Under the pieces are notes generated by a model. It had not been told where the DNA came from and did no database searches. It saw only the letters and a list, made by a program, of their open reading frames with translations. The position numbers were made by a program, and so were the translations under genes. 64,000 nt of DNA from JAWKTV01 sp041398905 (lineage in GTDB: Bacteria; Planctomycetota; Planctomycetia; Planctomycetales; Planctomycetaceae). The DNA is taken from the NCBI GenBank assembly GCA_041398905.1, contig JAWKTV010000014.1, positions 62,001 through 126,000 of the forward strand. Direction: 5' to 3'. Positions within the stretch are counted from its first letter, which is position 1. Each line of letters starts with the position of its first letter. Positions 46,200-55,403 of this stretch are shown in pieces.

Positions 46200-47692
46200 T
46201 CACTTCTGGTGGACCTGCTCCTGGGCGACCTCGATGGCCTTGAGCATGCCGCGGGCCTTATTGAGAGTCTCTTCGTACTCGCTGGCGGGGACGCTGTCAG
46301 CCACGATGCCGGCACCGGCCTGCAGATAAGCGGTCGAACCCTGCATCACGATCGTTCTCAGGGCGATGCAGGTATCCATGTTGCCTGTGAAGTCGATGTA
46401 TCCGACGGCTCCGGCATAGGGGCCGCGACGGTTGGGTTCCATCTCGTCGATGATCTCCATCGCGCGGACCTTCGGGGCACCAGAGACCGTGCCCGCCGGC
46501 AACCCGGCCCGCAGCGCGTCCAGAGCCGACATGCCTTCGCGCAGTTGGCCCATCACGTTCGAGGTGATGTGCATGACGTGACTGTAGAACTCGACCTCCA
46601 TCAGTTCGCTGAGCCGCACGGTTCCATACCGGGCGACGCGACCGATGTCGTTGCGGGCGAGGTCGACGAGCATGACATGCTCGGCCCGCTCTTTGGGATC
46701 CGCGAGCAGGTCCGCCTTGAGCGCCTGATCCTCGGCCTCGGTTGCTCCCCGCTTGCGGGTTCCCGCCAGCGGACGGATCGTCGTTTCACCATCCTCGACC
46801 CGCACCATGATCTCCGGCGAGCTTCCCACGAGCGTGCTCTCCGGACTCTGCAGCAGGAACATGAACGGTGACGGGTTGACCACCCGCAGCGCGCGATAGA
46901 TGTCGAACGGCGTCGCGTCGGTCTGCACCTGCAGCCGTTGACTGATGACCACCTGGAAGATGTCTCCGGCTCGAATGTACTCCTGACAGCGGCGGACGGC
47001 GTCTTCGTAGTCTTCGCGCGACCGGTTGGCGGTGTACTTCAGTGTCGGGTCGCCGTGCACGCCGATGTCCGTCGGCTGCAGTCCGTCGTTCGCCTGGTTG
47101 AGCCGCTCGCAGAGTTCGTCGACACGCTGGCAGGCCCGGTCGTACTCGGCCCGGGGATCGTCCGCGTTCGCTCGGGCATGCGCGACAACGATGACCGTCT
47201 TGCGAATGTTGTCGAACACGACCATCCGGTCGTAAAAGGCAAACGACATGTCGGGGAGCCGACGATCGTCAGCAGGCGCGTCAGGCAGTCGCTCGGTGTA
47301 GCGGACGACATCGTAGCCGGCGTAACCGACCGCTCCGCCGCAGAACCGGGGCAGTCCCGGTGTGTGAACCGCCGGATACTCCGCCAGCAGCCGCTCGAGT
47401 TCGCGAAGTGGGTCGTCCACGGTGTACCGTTCGACGTCGTCGCCGCGAGTGAGCGTCACGTCCCGATCGTAAGCGTCGATCCTCAAGAAAGGTTCGCCCC
47501 CGAGAAAGCTGTACCGGCCGACCTTCTCGCCGCCGACAACGCTCTCGAACAAGAAGGAGTGCCCCTCAAACCTGCAGCGGTGCAGAGCGGAGACCGGCGT
47601 GAGCGTGTCGCTCAGCAGGCAGCGATAGACCGGTACCATCCGCCCCCGGTGACGAGCTTCTGATAGACATCAAAGGAAGGCGAGTGAAGCAT
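46200..47692 (-). CDS. trpE: Anthranilate synthase component I, start frame broken by one base
   Basis: The continuous frame begins at 47639 (MVPVYRCLLSDTLTPVSAL). Directly upstream, one frame over, an ATG at 47692 opens MLHSPSFDVYQKLVTGGG, and restoring one G in the run at 47640-47648 joins the two into a normal TrpE N-terminus. The catalytic chorismate-binding domain is intact: LAGTRKRGATEAEDQALK, EHVMLVDLARNDIGRVARYG, SGAPKVRAMEIIDEMEPNR and GAGIVADSVPASEYEETLNK. The LLSDTLTPVSA segment belongs to the tryptophan-feedback site. It makes anthranilate from chorismate with TrpG, which is not adjacent. Confidence 0.92.
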
Positions 47693-47900
47693 GTGGCGGG
47701 GCAGCGGGGCAGGGCAGACAAGGAACGTAATCGAGGGATCGAACAACGACACGAATCCAGAATACCGGCGTCGGGATGCGAAGTCACCAGAGGCCGACTT
47801 GACCGGCTGACAATCCGGAGGCGTGCCAGATCAAAGACCGCCATTGCTTTCCGGGCCGCCTCGGCCGGCGAGTCAATCCCGCCACATCTGTTCCGCCGCA

Positions 47901-48782
47901 TCAGTCCTTCGGCATGATCCGATCGATCAACCGGCCCGCGACATCGATGCCCGTCGCCCGCTGAAACGCCTGCCAGCCGGGGACACCGTTCACCTCGATC
48001 ACGCTCGTACGGCCTTCCGCGTCCCGCAGCAGGTCGATCCCGGCGATCCGGGCTCCAATCACGCGTGTGGCCTCGATCGCCAGTCGGACTTCTTCGTCGG
48101 TCGGTTCCACCGCGACGGCCCGTCCCTGACAGGCGACATTGGTGCGAAAGCCGTTGGTGGCATAACGACGCATCGCACCCAGTGGCTGGTCATCGAGCAC
48201 CAACACCCGCAGGTCGTAACCGGGATGATCGATGAATCGCTGCAGATACAGCACGGCATCGACCCGTTCCAGCGTCCGAAAGACCCGCAGACCGATATAC
48301 GGATCGCTGACGCGCACGATGCCGCGTCCCTCGGCACCGAACACCGGCTTCACCACCACGTCGCCCCCCAGACGCTCCAGCTCGAACATGGCCTGCTCAG
48401 CGGATTCGCAGACGCTCGTCTCGGGCACGGGTAGCCCGGCCGACGCCAGCTTCGCGGTCGCCAGATATTTGTCGACCGCATGCTCGATCGCACGCGGGGA
48501 ATTGACGATCGCGACCCCCTCCGCCTCCAGACGAGAAAGAATGTCCATCCGAAAAACGACCTGCTCAAGCGATCCCGGCGGCATCGTTCGGACAATCACG
48601 GCGTCCAGCGCGAGGAGATCGACCTCACCCGCCGAGAATCGCCTCGCATCGTGCCCGACATTCGCCGTCAACGTGCGATAGTCGACTCGCCGGATGGTCG
48701 CTCCCCGTTCCTCCGCCGCGCGCGCCAGGTCGGCGAGATACCAACTGTCCGCGTTGCCCAACACTCCAATCTGGATCGTCAT
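47901..48782 (-). CDS. RimK-family ATP-grasp ligase
   Basis: ATG at 48782 gives 293 residues beginning MTIQIGVLGNADSWYLADLA; upstream codons do not fit. ATP-grasp motifs: NSPRAIEHAVDKYLATAKLA, GDVVVKPVFGAEGRGIVRV, then IAGIDLLRDAEGRTSVIEVN with the metal-binding Glu and Asn. It should add glutamate or another amino acid to an acceptor. Planctomycetes use tetrahydromethanopterin cofactors, and one branch of this family (MptN-like) glutamylates them; that is a possible but unproven role. Isolated gene. Confidence 0.82.
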   Translation of the reverse strand: MTIQIGVLGNADSWYLADLARAAEERGATIRRVDYRTLTANVGHDARRFSAGEVDLLALDAVIVRTMPPGSLEQVVFRMDILSRLEAEGVAIVNSPRAIEHAVDKYLATAKLASAGLPVPETSVCESAEQAMFELERLGGDVVVKPVFGAEGRGIVRVSDPYIGLRVFRTLERVDAVLYLQRFIDHPGYDLRVLVLDDQPLGAMRRYATNGFRTNVACQGRAVAVEPTDEEVRLAIEATRVIGARIAGIDLLRDAEGRTSVIEVNGVPGWQAFQRATGIDVAGRLIDRIMPKD

Positions 48783-49036
48783 CGCCTGCGTTTCCGCTGA
48801 TCGTCCCCGCCGCCAGTTGCAGCGTCGATGCCTCAATAAGATGTCCCAATGGTAACGCGAAGCTGATGTCGACCCGTAATACGAGGCCAGCCTCGCGGCC
48901 GTCGCGCTCCACGGGGCAGACTCGCTCCAGCCGACGAGAGCCGTTCGCGTTGCTCGACGCCGCCACCTGACCGCGGCATTCGGCAACGCCGCTCGCCCCT
49001 GCGAATCGATCGCAGCGGAGCATTGTCCGCCACCGG

Positions 49037-50851
49037 TCAGGGCCGGGTGAGCAGCAGCCCCTTGAGGTCGATTCCCGCACTGCCCGGCCGCGCTCGCATC
49101 CGCAGCTCGACAACATAACGGCCTTCTGGCAGCTCCACCTTTCCAGCGGGCACCAGGCCCCACTCGGCTTTGTCCTGATAGTTGTCGGAGTAGATGCGAT
49201 CCGGCTTTGGCAGCAGAGGCGGGTCGATCGGATCGGTCACACGGAGTGTCAGCGTGCGCGGTTCGACGAGCCGGTTCCCCGTGTCGCCGGCCGGTGTGAA
49301 CGTCAGCTCGAACTCACAGCCGACGTCGGCGGCTCGACAGGTCGACTGCGCGGCGACGGCATACTCGCCCGCTTCCAGAACCTCAATTTCCCACCGCGGG
49401 AAGGCGGACATGCTGGTCCAGTTGTGAATCCAGGAATTGGCCCAGCCGGCTCCGCCTTCGCCAGTGTAGGCGATGCCGCCGCGGTCACCCTCCAGCATGG
49501 CTTCATTGGCCGTCAGCTCGAATCGCCGCCGGGCCGGGTGACCGACGGGGATGGGAGGATACGTCGGTTCGATCGCCATGACATCGGCGAACCAGTCGTC
49601 GAAGGCTCGTGACAGACCGGCCAACGTTTCAGGATGGGCGGCGGCGACATCGTGTTCCTGCCCCGGATCGGCCGACATGTCGTAGAGAGACCACTGCCCC
49701 GGACGACTCATCACCGCCCGCCAGCGATCGGTGCGGGCGGCCCCTTTGAGCCGCGCGCGACCCGCATCGGCGCGGAATCCGTCGACGAACAGCGTCCGCG
49801 CAGGCCATTCGTGCGCCTCTCCCGCGCCTGTCAGCAAAGGCACCAGCGAGCGGCCATCGAGTCGTTGACGGTGCGACTCCGCGATTTCCACACCGCACAG
49901 CTCCGCCAGCGTGGGCAGCAAATCAATCTGCGCGGTGATCGGCCTCACGATGGTCCCGGCGGGAATTACCCCCGGATACCGGATGAACAACGGCACCCGC
50001 GTGCCGCCTTCGTCAACCGACCCCTTGTACCCTTTCATGCCGGCGTTGTACCGCGGCGAGTTCGCTCCATTGTCGGTCAGGAACAGCACGATTGTGTCGT
50101 CCACGCACTGCTGCGACTCCAGTGTCGCCAGCAGTCGACCGATGTTGTGGTCGAGGTTGTCAACCATCGCGTAGGCGCAGCGGGCCTTCTCATCGAGATT
50201 CTTGTCGGCGAACTTGTCGTAGTTCGCATCCGGCACCCGCCAGGGAGAGTGCGGCGTGTTGTAAGGCACATAGCAGAACCACGGCGTCTCCCGGTTCGCC
50301 GTCATGAACTCGATCGCGGCGTCGGTCAGCAGATCGGCGATGTAGCCTTCCCGTTGGATCGTCTCGCCATTGTGTTCGAGCGGTGGATCGAAGTATGTGT
50401 TCCAATGTCCGCCGCAGAACCCGATGAACTCATCAAAGCCCTGACCGTTGGGGTGACTCGGCATGTGGCGACCGTTGTGCCATTTGCCGAAACAGCCGGT
50501 GGCGTAGCCGGCCTCGTGGAGGACTTCGGCCAGCGTCACCTCTTCGGCCCGCAGGTTTTCATAACCGCGAGTGACACCACTCACCCCGGTCCGCAGGTGA
50601 TACCGACCGGTCAAGAGCGCGGCCCGAGTCGGCGCACAGACGGGTGAGACGTAGAAGCGGTCGAAGCGCGCCCCCTCACCCGCCAGCCTGTCGAGCACCG
50701 GCGTTTGGAGAACTGGGTTACCATGCGAGCCGATATCGCCGAAACCCTGGTCGTCCGTGAGGATCAGCAGCACGTTCGGAGCCGCGAATCCCCGCGTGCC
50801 AGCGAACGCCAGGAACACCAGCCACAACAGAAGGTGTCGACAGGGCATCAT
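49037..50851 (-). CDS. Type I sulfatase, secreted
   Basis: A 604-residue enzyme. Signal peptide HLLLWLVFLAFAGTRGFAAP, metal site LLILTDDQGFGDIGSHGN, and the nucleophile motif CAPTR (Cys72) for formylglycine. Further family motifs: GKWHNGRHMPSHPNGQGFDE, FLTDNGANSPRYNAGMKGYK and GGTRVPLFIRYPG. The last 140 residues form a beta-rich extension (GEGGAGWANSWIHNWTSMSA onward) like the carbohydrate-binding tails of some planctomycete sulfatases. It probably removes sulfate from polysaccharide in the periplasm. Confidence 0.93.
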   Translation of the reverse strand: MMPCRHLLLWLVFLAFAGTRGFAAPNVLLILTDDQGFGDIGSHGNPVLQTPVLDRLAGEGARFDRFYVSPVCAPTRAALLTGRYHLRTGVSGVTRGYENLRAEEVTLAEVLHEAGYATGCFGKWHNGRHMPSHPNGQGFDEFIGFCGGHWNTYFDPPLEHNGETIQREGYIADLLTDAAIEFMTANRETPWFCYVPYNTPHSPWRVPDANYDKFADKNLDEKARCAYAMVDNLDHNIGRLLATLESQQCVDDTIVLFLTDNGANSPRYNAGMKGYKGSVDEGGTRVPLFIRYPGVIPAGTIVRPITAQIDLLPTLAELCGVEIAESHRQRLDGRSLVPLLTGAGEAHEWPARTLFVDGFRADAGRARLKGAARTDRWRAVMSRPGQWSLYDMSADPGQEHDVAAAHPETLAGLSRAFDDWFADVMAIEPTYPPIPVGHPARRRFELTANEAMLEGDRGGIAYTGEGGAGWANSWIHNWTSMSAFPRWEIEVLEAGEYAVAAQSTCRAADVGCEFELTFTPAGDTGNRLVEPRTLTLRVTDPIDPPLLPKPDRIYSDNYQDKAEWGLVPAGKVELPEGRYVVELRMRARPGSAGIDLKGLLLTRP

Positions 50852-50910
50852 TCGAGTCCAGTCAGTGAGTTATCGACGCGGCGTTTCACGGGGCGGGAAT
50901 CGGTCAGGGA

Positions 50911-50997
50911 TCGCCGGCGAGAAGCGATGTGCCGTGTCTCAACACGATCGCAACCGCTTCTCGCCCGGCGAAATCACACCGCTTCTCGCGCGGCGAA
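50911..50997. repeat. Direct and inverted copies of a GC-rich hairpin unit
   Basis: ACCGCTTCTCGCCCGGCGAA (50953-50972) and ACCGCTTCTCGCGCGGCGAA (50978-50997) differ at one base. TCGCCGGCGAGAAGCGAT (50911-50928) is an inverted relative. The region between the sulfatase and the TIM-barrel gene could therefore fold into a large stem. Confidence 0.6.
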
Positions 50998-51008
50998 CAG
51001 CGACTTTG
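50978..51008 (-). repeat. Stop-proximal repeat, copy C
   Basis: Minus-strand reading CCAAAGTCGCTGTTCGCCGC, then GCGAGAAGCGG. It starts 18 bp after the stop of the TIM-barrel gene, so the TAG is not included here (AAAG instead). Confidence 0.45.
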
Positions 51009-51026
51009 GGCAGGGAAGCCCAAGGA

Positions 51027-51911
51027 CTACGCCAGCTTCTTTACCGCCGCCTGCACGTTGTCGAGGCACGTCTTGATGTCCGAGAGCGGGTTCTGAGCGT
51101 TCTCTTCGTATTCGATCGAGAGACAGTTGGCGAAGTTGATCGCCCGCAGCTCGCGGAGGCAGCCGACGATGTCGAGATCACCCTCGCCGAGAATCGTCAT
51201 CAGCCGGGTCGGCTTCTTGTTGTCTTCCCCCTTGATGGTGCGGACATCCTTCAAGTGCACGCCAAACACCCGTGCGCCGAGTGTCTTGATCGCGTCGACG
51301 GGGTTCTCATCGCTGCGGAGGTAGTGGCCGGTATCGACGCACGCTCCGATCAGAGCGTGCCGGTCCTTCGTCCATTCGACCACGTCGGCGATCTTGTCGT
51401 ACTCCGCGCCCGGACCGTGGTTGTGAATCGCGATCGGAATCTCGTACTCGGCCACGAGCTTGTCGAGCAGGTCGAACGTCGCGGCTTCCTTCTTCGGGTT
51501 GGCGGAGATCGAGGTCAGCCCGATCGCCTTCGCGAAGTCGAAGATCTTGCGGGCGTTCGTTTCGTTGGAATCGAAGCCGACGACGCCATACGCCAGCAGG
51601 GTGACGCCGTGGTCGGCGAGCATCGCCTTCTGCTTCTCGACCTCGGCGGGGACCGAAGAGACCGGCACATGGTTCGGGTAGGCCTCCCAATACGCCAGTC
51701 CCAACTCCTGCGTGTGCTTCAGCGCCTCTTCGACCTTGTATCCCCGCAGCGAGTAGCTTTGGATTCCCATCTTGAAGCCGCCGTACGGATCAACCTTGGC
51801 TGGCTGTTTCTCCTCGGCGGCCGTCGCAAGGGACAATGGAGCGAGAGACGCCGCGGCGAGCGTCGCCCCGGCGTGCTGAAGGAACCGTCTTCGTGAATTG
51901 GAATGTCGCAT
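51027..51911 (-). CDS. Tat-exported sugar-phosphate isomerase/epimerase-like TIM barrel
   Basis: ATG at 51911 gives 294 residues with a twin-arginine signal SRRRFLQHAGATLAAASLAP. The mature part is an AP-endonuclease-2/xylose-isomerase-like barrel: MGIQSYSLRGYKVEEALKHT, IPIAIHNHGPGAEYDKIADV, LIGACVDTGHYLRSDENPVD, FGVHLKDVR and CLSIEYEENAQNP. The His and Asp/Glu ligands of the metal site are all visible. Many planctomycetes export such proteins; the substrate is unknown, perhaps a sugar or inositol. It converges on the sulfatase region and diverges from dxr. Confidence 0.85.
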   Translation of the reverse strand: MRHSNSRRRFLQHAGATLAAASLAPLSLATAAEEKQPAKVDPYGGFKMGIQSYSLRGYKVEEALKHTQELGLAYWEAYPNHVPVSSVPAEVEKQKAMLADHGVTLLAYGVVGFDSNETNARKIFDFAKAIGLTSISANPKKEAATFDLLDKLVAEYEIPIAIHNHGPGAEYDKIADVVEWTKDRHALIGACVDTGHYLRSDENPVDAIKTLGARVFGVHLKDVRTIKGEDNKKPTRLMTILGEGDLDIVGCLRELRAINFANCLSIEYEENAQNPLSDIKTCLDNVQAAVKKLA

Positions 51912-52230
51912 GATGTCGTCGTTGCAGCCGAGGATGGAGATGGCCATCGAGCGAGTGAAGCCGCCCGAAACACACATGAGTTTTAGCCGTTGCGACCGCC
52001 GAGGTACACCGGCTCGCGATCCCCCATTGAGCTGCCCTGACTTACTCGTACAGTTGCACCACCGTTTTCCCCCGTGGAATGCCGCTTGCGGGTATTGCGG
52101 GCCGGTTCTAGAATTCCGCAACTTGTCCTGCCGATAGGAGTTCGGCAAGGACGTTCTCCGGCTGCCAGCGGTTCGCGCCGCGATACCCACCCCCGCGCCG
52201 GGGTTTGTCAACTTGCGGTCGTTCCCCCCC
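51912..52230. other. Divergent intergenic region, TIM-barrel gene/dxr
   Basis: About 320 bp with both promoters. Nothing else is recognisable apart from a C-run (52224-52230) directly before the dxr ATG. Confidence 0.45.
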
Positions 52231-53379
52231 ATGAAACGGATTGCGGTCCTCGGTTCGACCGGCTCCATCGGGACCAGTTGCCTCGATGTCGTCGCCGCAC
52301 ATGCCGACCGGCTGCAGATTTACGGCCTGGCGGTGCATCGCAGCGTCGATGCGCTGGTACGACAGTGTCAACAGTTTCGTCCCCAAGTGGCGGTTGTCGC
52401 TGATGAGTCGCTGCGCGGCCGGATCGACCGGGCGTCGCTACCCGCGGAGACCGAGCTGCGGTTCGGCGCTGAAGCGATTGAAGCACTGGCGAGCGATCCG
52501 CAGGTCGAGTGCGTGATTTCCGGGATTGTCGGCGCGGCGGGGCTGCGGGGCACGTGGGCCGCCTTGCAGGCGGGCAAGACCGTTGGACTGGCGAACAAGG
52601 AATCACTCGTCGTCGGCGGGCCGCTGGTGATGGAGCGGGCGCGGGAGGTGGGGGCGACGATCATCCCGGTCGACAGCGAGCACAGCGCGGTGTTCCAGGC
52701 GTTGGCGGCCGGTCGTCGAGAGGACCTCCAGCGTGTCGTGCTGACCGCCAGCGGCGGGCCATTTCGCGCATGCCCGGCTGAGCGTTTGTCCGAGGTCACG
52801 CCGGAAAAAGCGCTGGAGCACCCGACCTGGAACATGGGGCCGAAAATCACCATCGATTCCGCCACCATGATGAACAAGGCGCTCGAGGTCATTGAGGCGC
52901 GGTGGCTGTTTGACCTGACAGAAGAGCAGATCGCGGTGGTCGTCCATCCGCAGTCAATCGTGCATTCCTTCGTGGAGTTCATGGATGGCTCGGTACTGGC
53001 GCAGCTTTCTCCGCCCGATATGAGGCTCCCCATTCAGTACGCTCTGACGTATCCTGAACGCTGGCGAGGGGTCAGTCGGCGGATGGACTGGGCCTCTCGG
53101 CAGGCCTTGACGTTCGAGGCACCCGACCTCGAACGGTTCCCGGCGTTGCGTCTGGGGTTTGAGGTCGCCCGTCGGGGAGGCACCTGCGGTGCCGTTCTCA
53201 ACGCCGCGAACGAGGTCGCCGTGCAACGGTTCCTCGAACATGACCTGTCGTTTACACAGATTGCCCGGGTCTGCCGGGAGATTTTGAATCACCATACTTT
53301 CGACGCCGCACCGACACTTGACCGGCTGATGGAGCTGGACGGCTGGGCGCGGCAGGAGACGATCCGTTGGAAACCGTAG
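52231..53379 (+). CDS. dxr: 1-deoxy-D-xylulose 5-phosphate reductoisomerase
   Basis: The ATG at 52231 gives 382 residues. NADPH site: AVLGSTGSIGTSCLDVVAAH. Active-site segments: LANKESLVVGGPLVMERA, PVDSEHSAVFQALAAG, ASGGPFRACP and WNMGPKITIDSATMMNKAL (Glu, Ser, Asn, Lys ligands for metal and substrate). The C-terminal helical domain ends DGWARQETIRWKP. It commits carbon to the MEP isoprenoid pathway. rseP begins inside the last codons, a pairing common in bacteria. Confidence 0.96.
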   Translation: MKRIAVLGSTGSIGTSCLDVVAAHADRLQIYGLAVHRSVDALVRQCQQFRPQVAVVADESLRGRIDRASLPAETELRFGAEAIEALASDPQVECVISGIVGAAGLRGTWAALQAGKTVGLANKESLVVGGPLVMERAREVGATIIPVDSEHSAVFQALAAGRREDLQRVVLTASGGPFRACPAERLSEVTPEKALEHPTWNMGPKITIDSATMMNKALEVIEARWLFDLTEEQIAVVVHPQSIVHSFVEFMDGSVLAQLSPPDMRLPIQYALTYPERWRGVSRRMDWASRQALTFEAPDLERFPALRLGFEVARRGGTCGAVLNAANEVAVQRFLEHDLSFTQIARVCREILNHHTFDAAPTLDRLMELDGWARQETIRWKP

Positions 53380-55403
53380 TTGCGATCTCAATCTTTTCCC
53401 TGGGTGGCTTCCTCAGCCTGCTGATGGTCGCCGTCGGTCTGGGCATGGTCATCTTCGTACACGAGCTGGGCCACTTCGCCGTCGCCAAGTGGTGCGGCGT
53501 CGAAGTCGAACGCTTCAGCATCGGCTTCGGCCCGGTGCTCTGGAGTCGGAAATGGGGGGAGACCGAGTACGCGCTCTCGGCCATCCCGCTTGGCGGCTAC
53601 GTCAAGATGGTCGGGCAGGACGATCTGGACCCCGGACAGGAAACGAGCAGCGAAATTCAGGAGAACCCGCGGTCCTATACCGCCAAGAGCGTCCCGCAGC
53701 GGATGGCGATCATCTCCGCTGGCGTCATCATGAACATCATCACCGGGTACCTGTTCTACACCGGTGCGATGGCGATGGGCACGCAGGTGCCGGCCGGCGA
53801 AGTCGGGATCGTGCAGCCCGGTATGCCCGCCTGGGAGGCGGGCCTGCGTCCAGGTGACAAGCTGTCGCGAATCGGCAGTTGGGAAATCTCGGACTTCATC
53901 GATGTTACCCGGGCGACGGCGCTCTCGACCGATCCGAGCGTGAAGGTTGTCGGCACGCACCAGGATGGCACAGCCTTCGAGTTCTGGGTTCAGCCCGATA
54001 CGACGACGACCAAGCGGCTGATCGGTGTTGGTCCCCAAAGTGATATCGAGTTTTACCCGGCCGGTCCCGGCAGCGAAGCCAACCCGGTCGCGTGGCCCGG
54101 CTCACCCGCCGCTCTCAAGGCGGACGGCTTTCAGGGCGGTGACCGCATCGTCGCCGTCGCCGGGGTGCCTGTCGAAAACCATGAGCAACTTCGCAAGGTG
54201 CTCTCCGAACATCGCGCCGAGGCGGTCGAGATCACCGTGGCCCGACGTACCGACGCAACAGGGGACTCACCAGCGGCAACCCAAGAGGCGAAGGTCACGC
54301 TGGCTCCGCAGCCAATGCGATCGCTGGGCATCCGCATGCACATCGGCGAAATCAACGCCGTGCAGAAGGGGTCACCCGCCGCCGAACAGGGTCTCAAGCC
54401 CGCTGACCGCATCATCCGTGTGCGGGCGGCCGACGCGGAGGCGGCACTGGAGGTTGGCCGCGATCTCGATCCGGCTCGCCTGCCGGACTGGTTCGCCGAT
54501 CATGCCGGCCAGCAGGTCGCCGTCACCGTCGAGCGTGAGGGAGCGGGGGAGAAGTCGGTCACCGTCAATTTGACGCCGACTGCCGAGCGGAACTGGGCGC
54601 AGCCCGCCGGGGATGTGCAGCCGATGCCGATCCCAGCAATCGGCGTCGCCTATCACTTCATCCCGACCGTGCTGGCAGTTGAACCGGGCAGCCCGGCGGA
54701 CAAGGCCGATCTGAAGCCCGAGGCGAAGATCACGCACGTCCGCTTCATCAAACCGGAGAGCTGGCCGGAAGCCTTTGGCAAGAAGGACATCACCTACGCC
54801 GTCGAAGAAGCCCACGGGTGGGCGAGCGTGCTGACGACGCTGCAGCGGTTGCCGGAGTGGGAAGTCGAGCTGACGCTCGCCAGTGAAGGGAGCGAAACAC
54901 CGAAGACGAAAGTGCTGAAGAGTCAGCCTGTGGCCGACTGGTTTCAGTCGTCCGACCGCGGCATGGTGTTGGCGCCGCTGCTGATTCCAAAGGAGGCCGA
55001 TTCCGCCAGCACCGCGTTCCGCATGGGCTTCGAAGAAACCCGCGACGCCGCGGTCGATATCTACCTCACGCTCCGCGGACTGTTCACCGGCAACATCTCA
55101 CCGAAGGAACTGCATGGTCCGATCGGCATCCTGTCGATCGGCGTCGAGGTCGCCAACAGCGGGTTGGCCCGCTTCCTCATCTTCCTCGGCTTCCTCAGCA
55201 TCAACCTCGCGGTGCTCAACTTCCTGCCGATCCCGGTGCTCGACGGCGGGCATATGATGTTCCTCCTGTGGGAAGGCGTCACCCGCAAACGCCCCAGCGA
55301 ACGGGTGTACGCGACCGCCATGTACCTGGGGCTGCTGTTCGTGCTCGGCCTGATGAGCTACGTCATCTTCCGTGACGTCGTCCGACTGATCGTGCCGTCG
55401 TGA
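53367..55403 (+). CDS. rseP: RseP-type site-2 metalloprotease with four PDZ-like domains
   Basis: Starts at a TTG (53367) overlapping dxr by 13 bp. A 678-residue membrane protease. HELGH (residues 32-36) lies in the first membrane helix; LDGGH (625-629) in FLPIPVLDGGHMMF gives the third zinc ligand in the C-terminal helix. Between them are four PDZ-like repeats, each marked by a line such as VQPGMPAWEAGLRPGDKL, WPGSPAALKADGFQGGDRI, VQKGSPAAEQGLKPADRI and VEPGSPADKADLKPEAKI. E. coli RseP has two. The enzyme cuts membrane-spanning anti-sigma factors and remnant signal peptides. No sigma-factor operon is adjacent. Confidence 0.92.
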   Translation: METVVAISIFSLGGFLSLLMVAVGLGMVIFVHELGHFAVAKWCGVEVERFSIGFGPVLWSRKWGETEYALSAIPLGGYVKMVGQDDLDPGQETSSEIQENPRSYTAKSVPQRMAIISAGVIMNIITGYLFYTGAMAMGTQVPAGEVGIVQPGMPAWEAGLRPGDKLSRIGSWEISDFIDVTRATALSTDPSVKVVGTHQDGTAFEFWVQPDTTTTKRLIGVGPQSDIEFYPAGPGSEANPVAWPGSPAALKADGFQGGDRIVAVAGVPVENHEQLRKVLSEHRAEAVEITVARRTDATGDSPAATQEAKVTLAPQPMRSLGIRMHIGEINAVQKGSPAAEQGLKPADRIIRVRAADAEAALEVGRDLDPARLPDWFADHAGQQVAVTVEREGAGEKSVTVNLTPTAERNWAQPAGDVQPMPIPAIGVAYHFIPTVLAVEPGSPADKADLKPEAKITHVRFIKPESWPEAFGKKDITYAVEEAHGWASVLTTLQRLPEWEVELTLASEGSETPKTKVLKSQPVADWFQSSDRGMVLAPLLIPKEADSASTAFRMGFEETRDAAVDIYLTLRGLFTGNISPKELHGPIGILSIGVEVANSGLARFLIFLGFLSINLAVLNFLPIPVLDGGHMMFLLWEGVTRKRPSERVYATAMYLGLLFVLGLMSYVIFRDVVRLIVPS

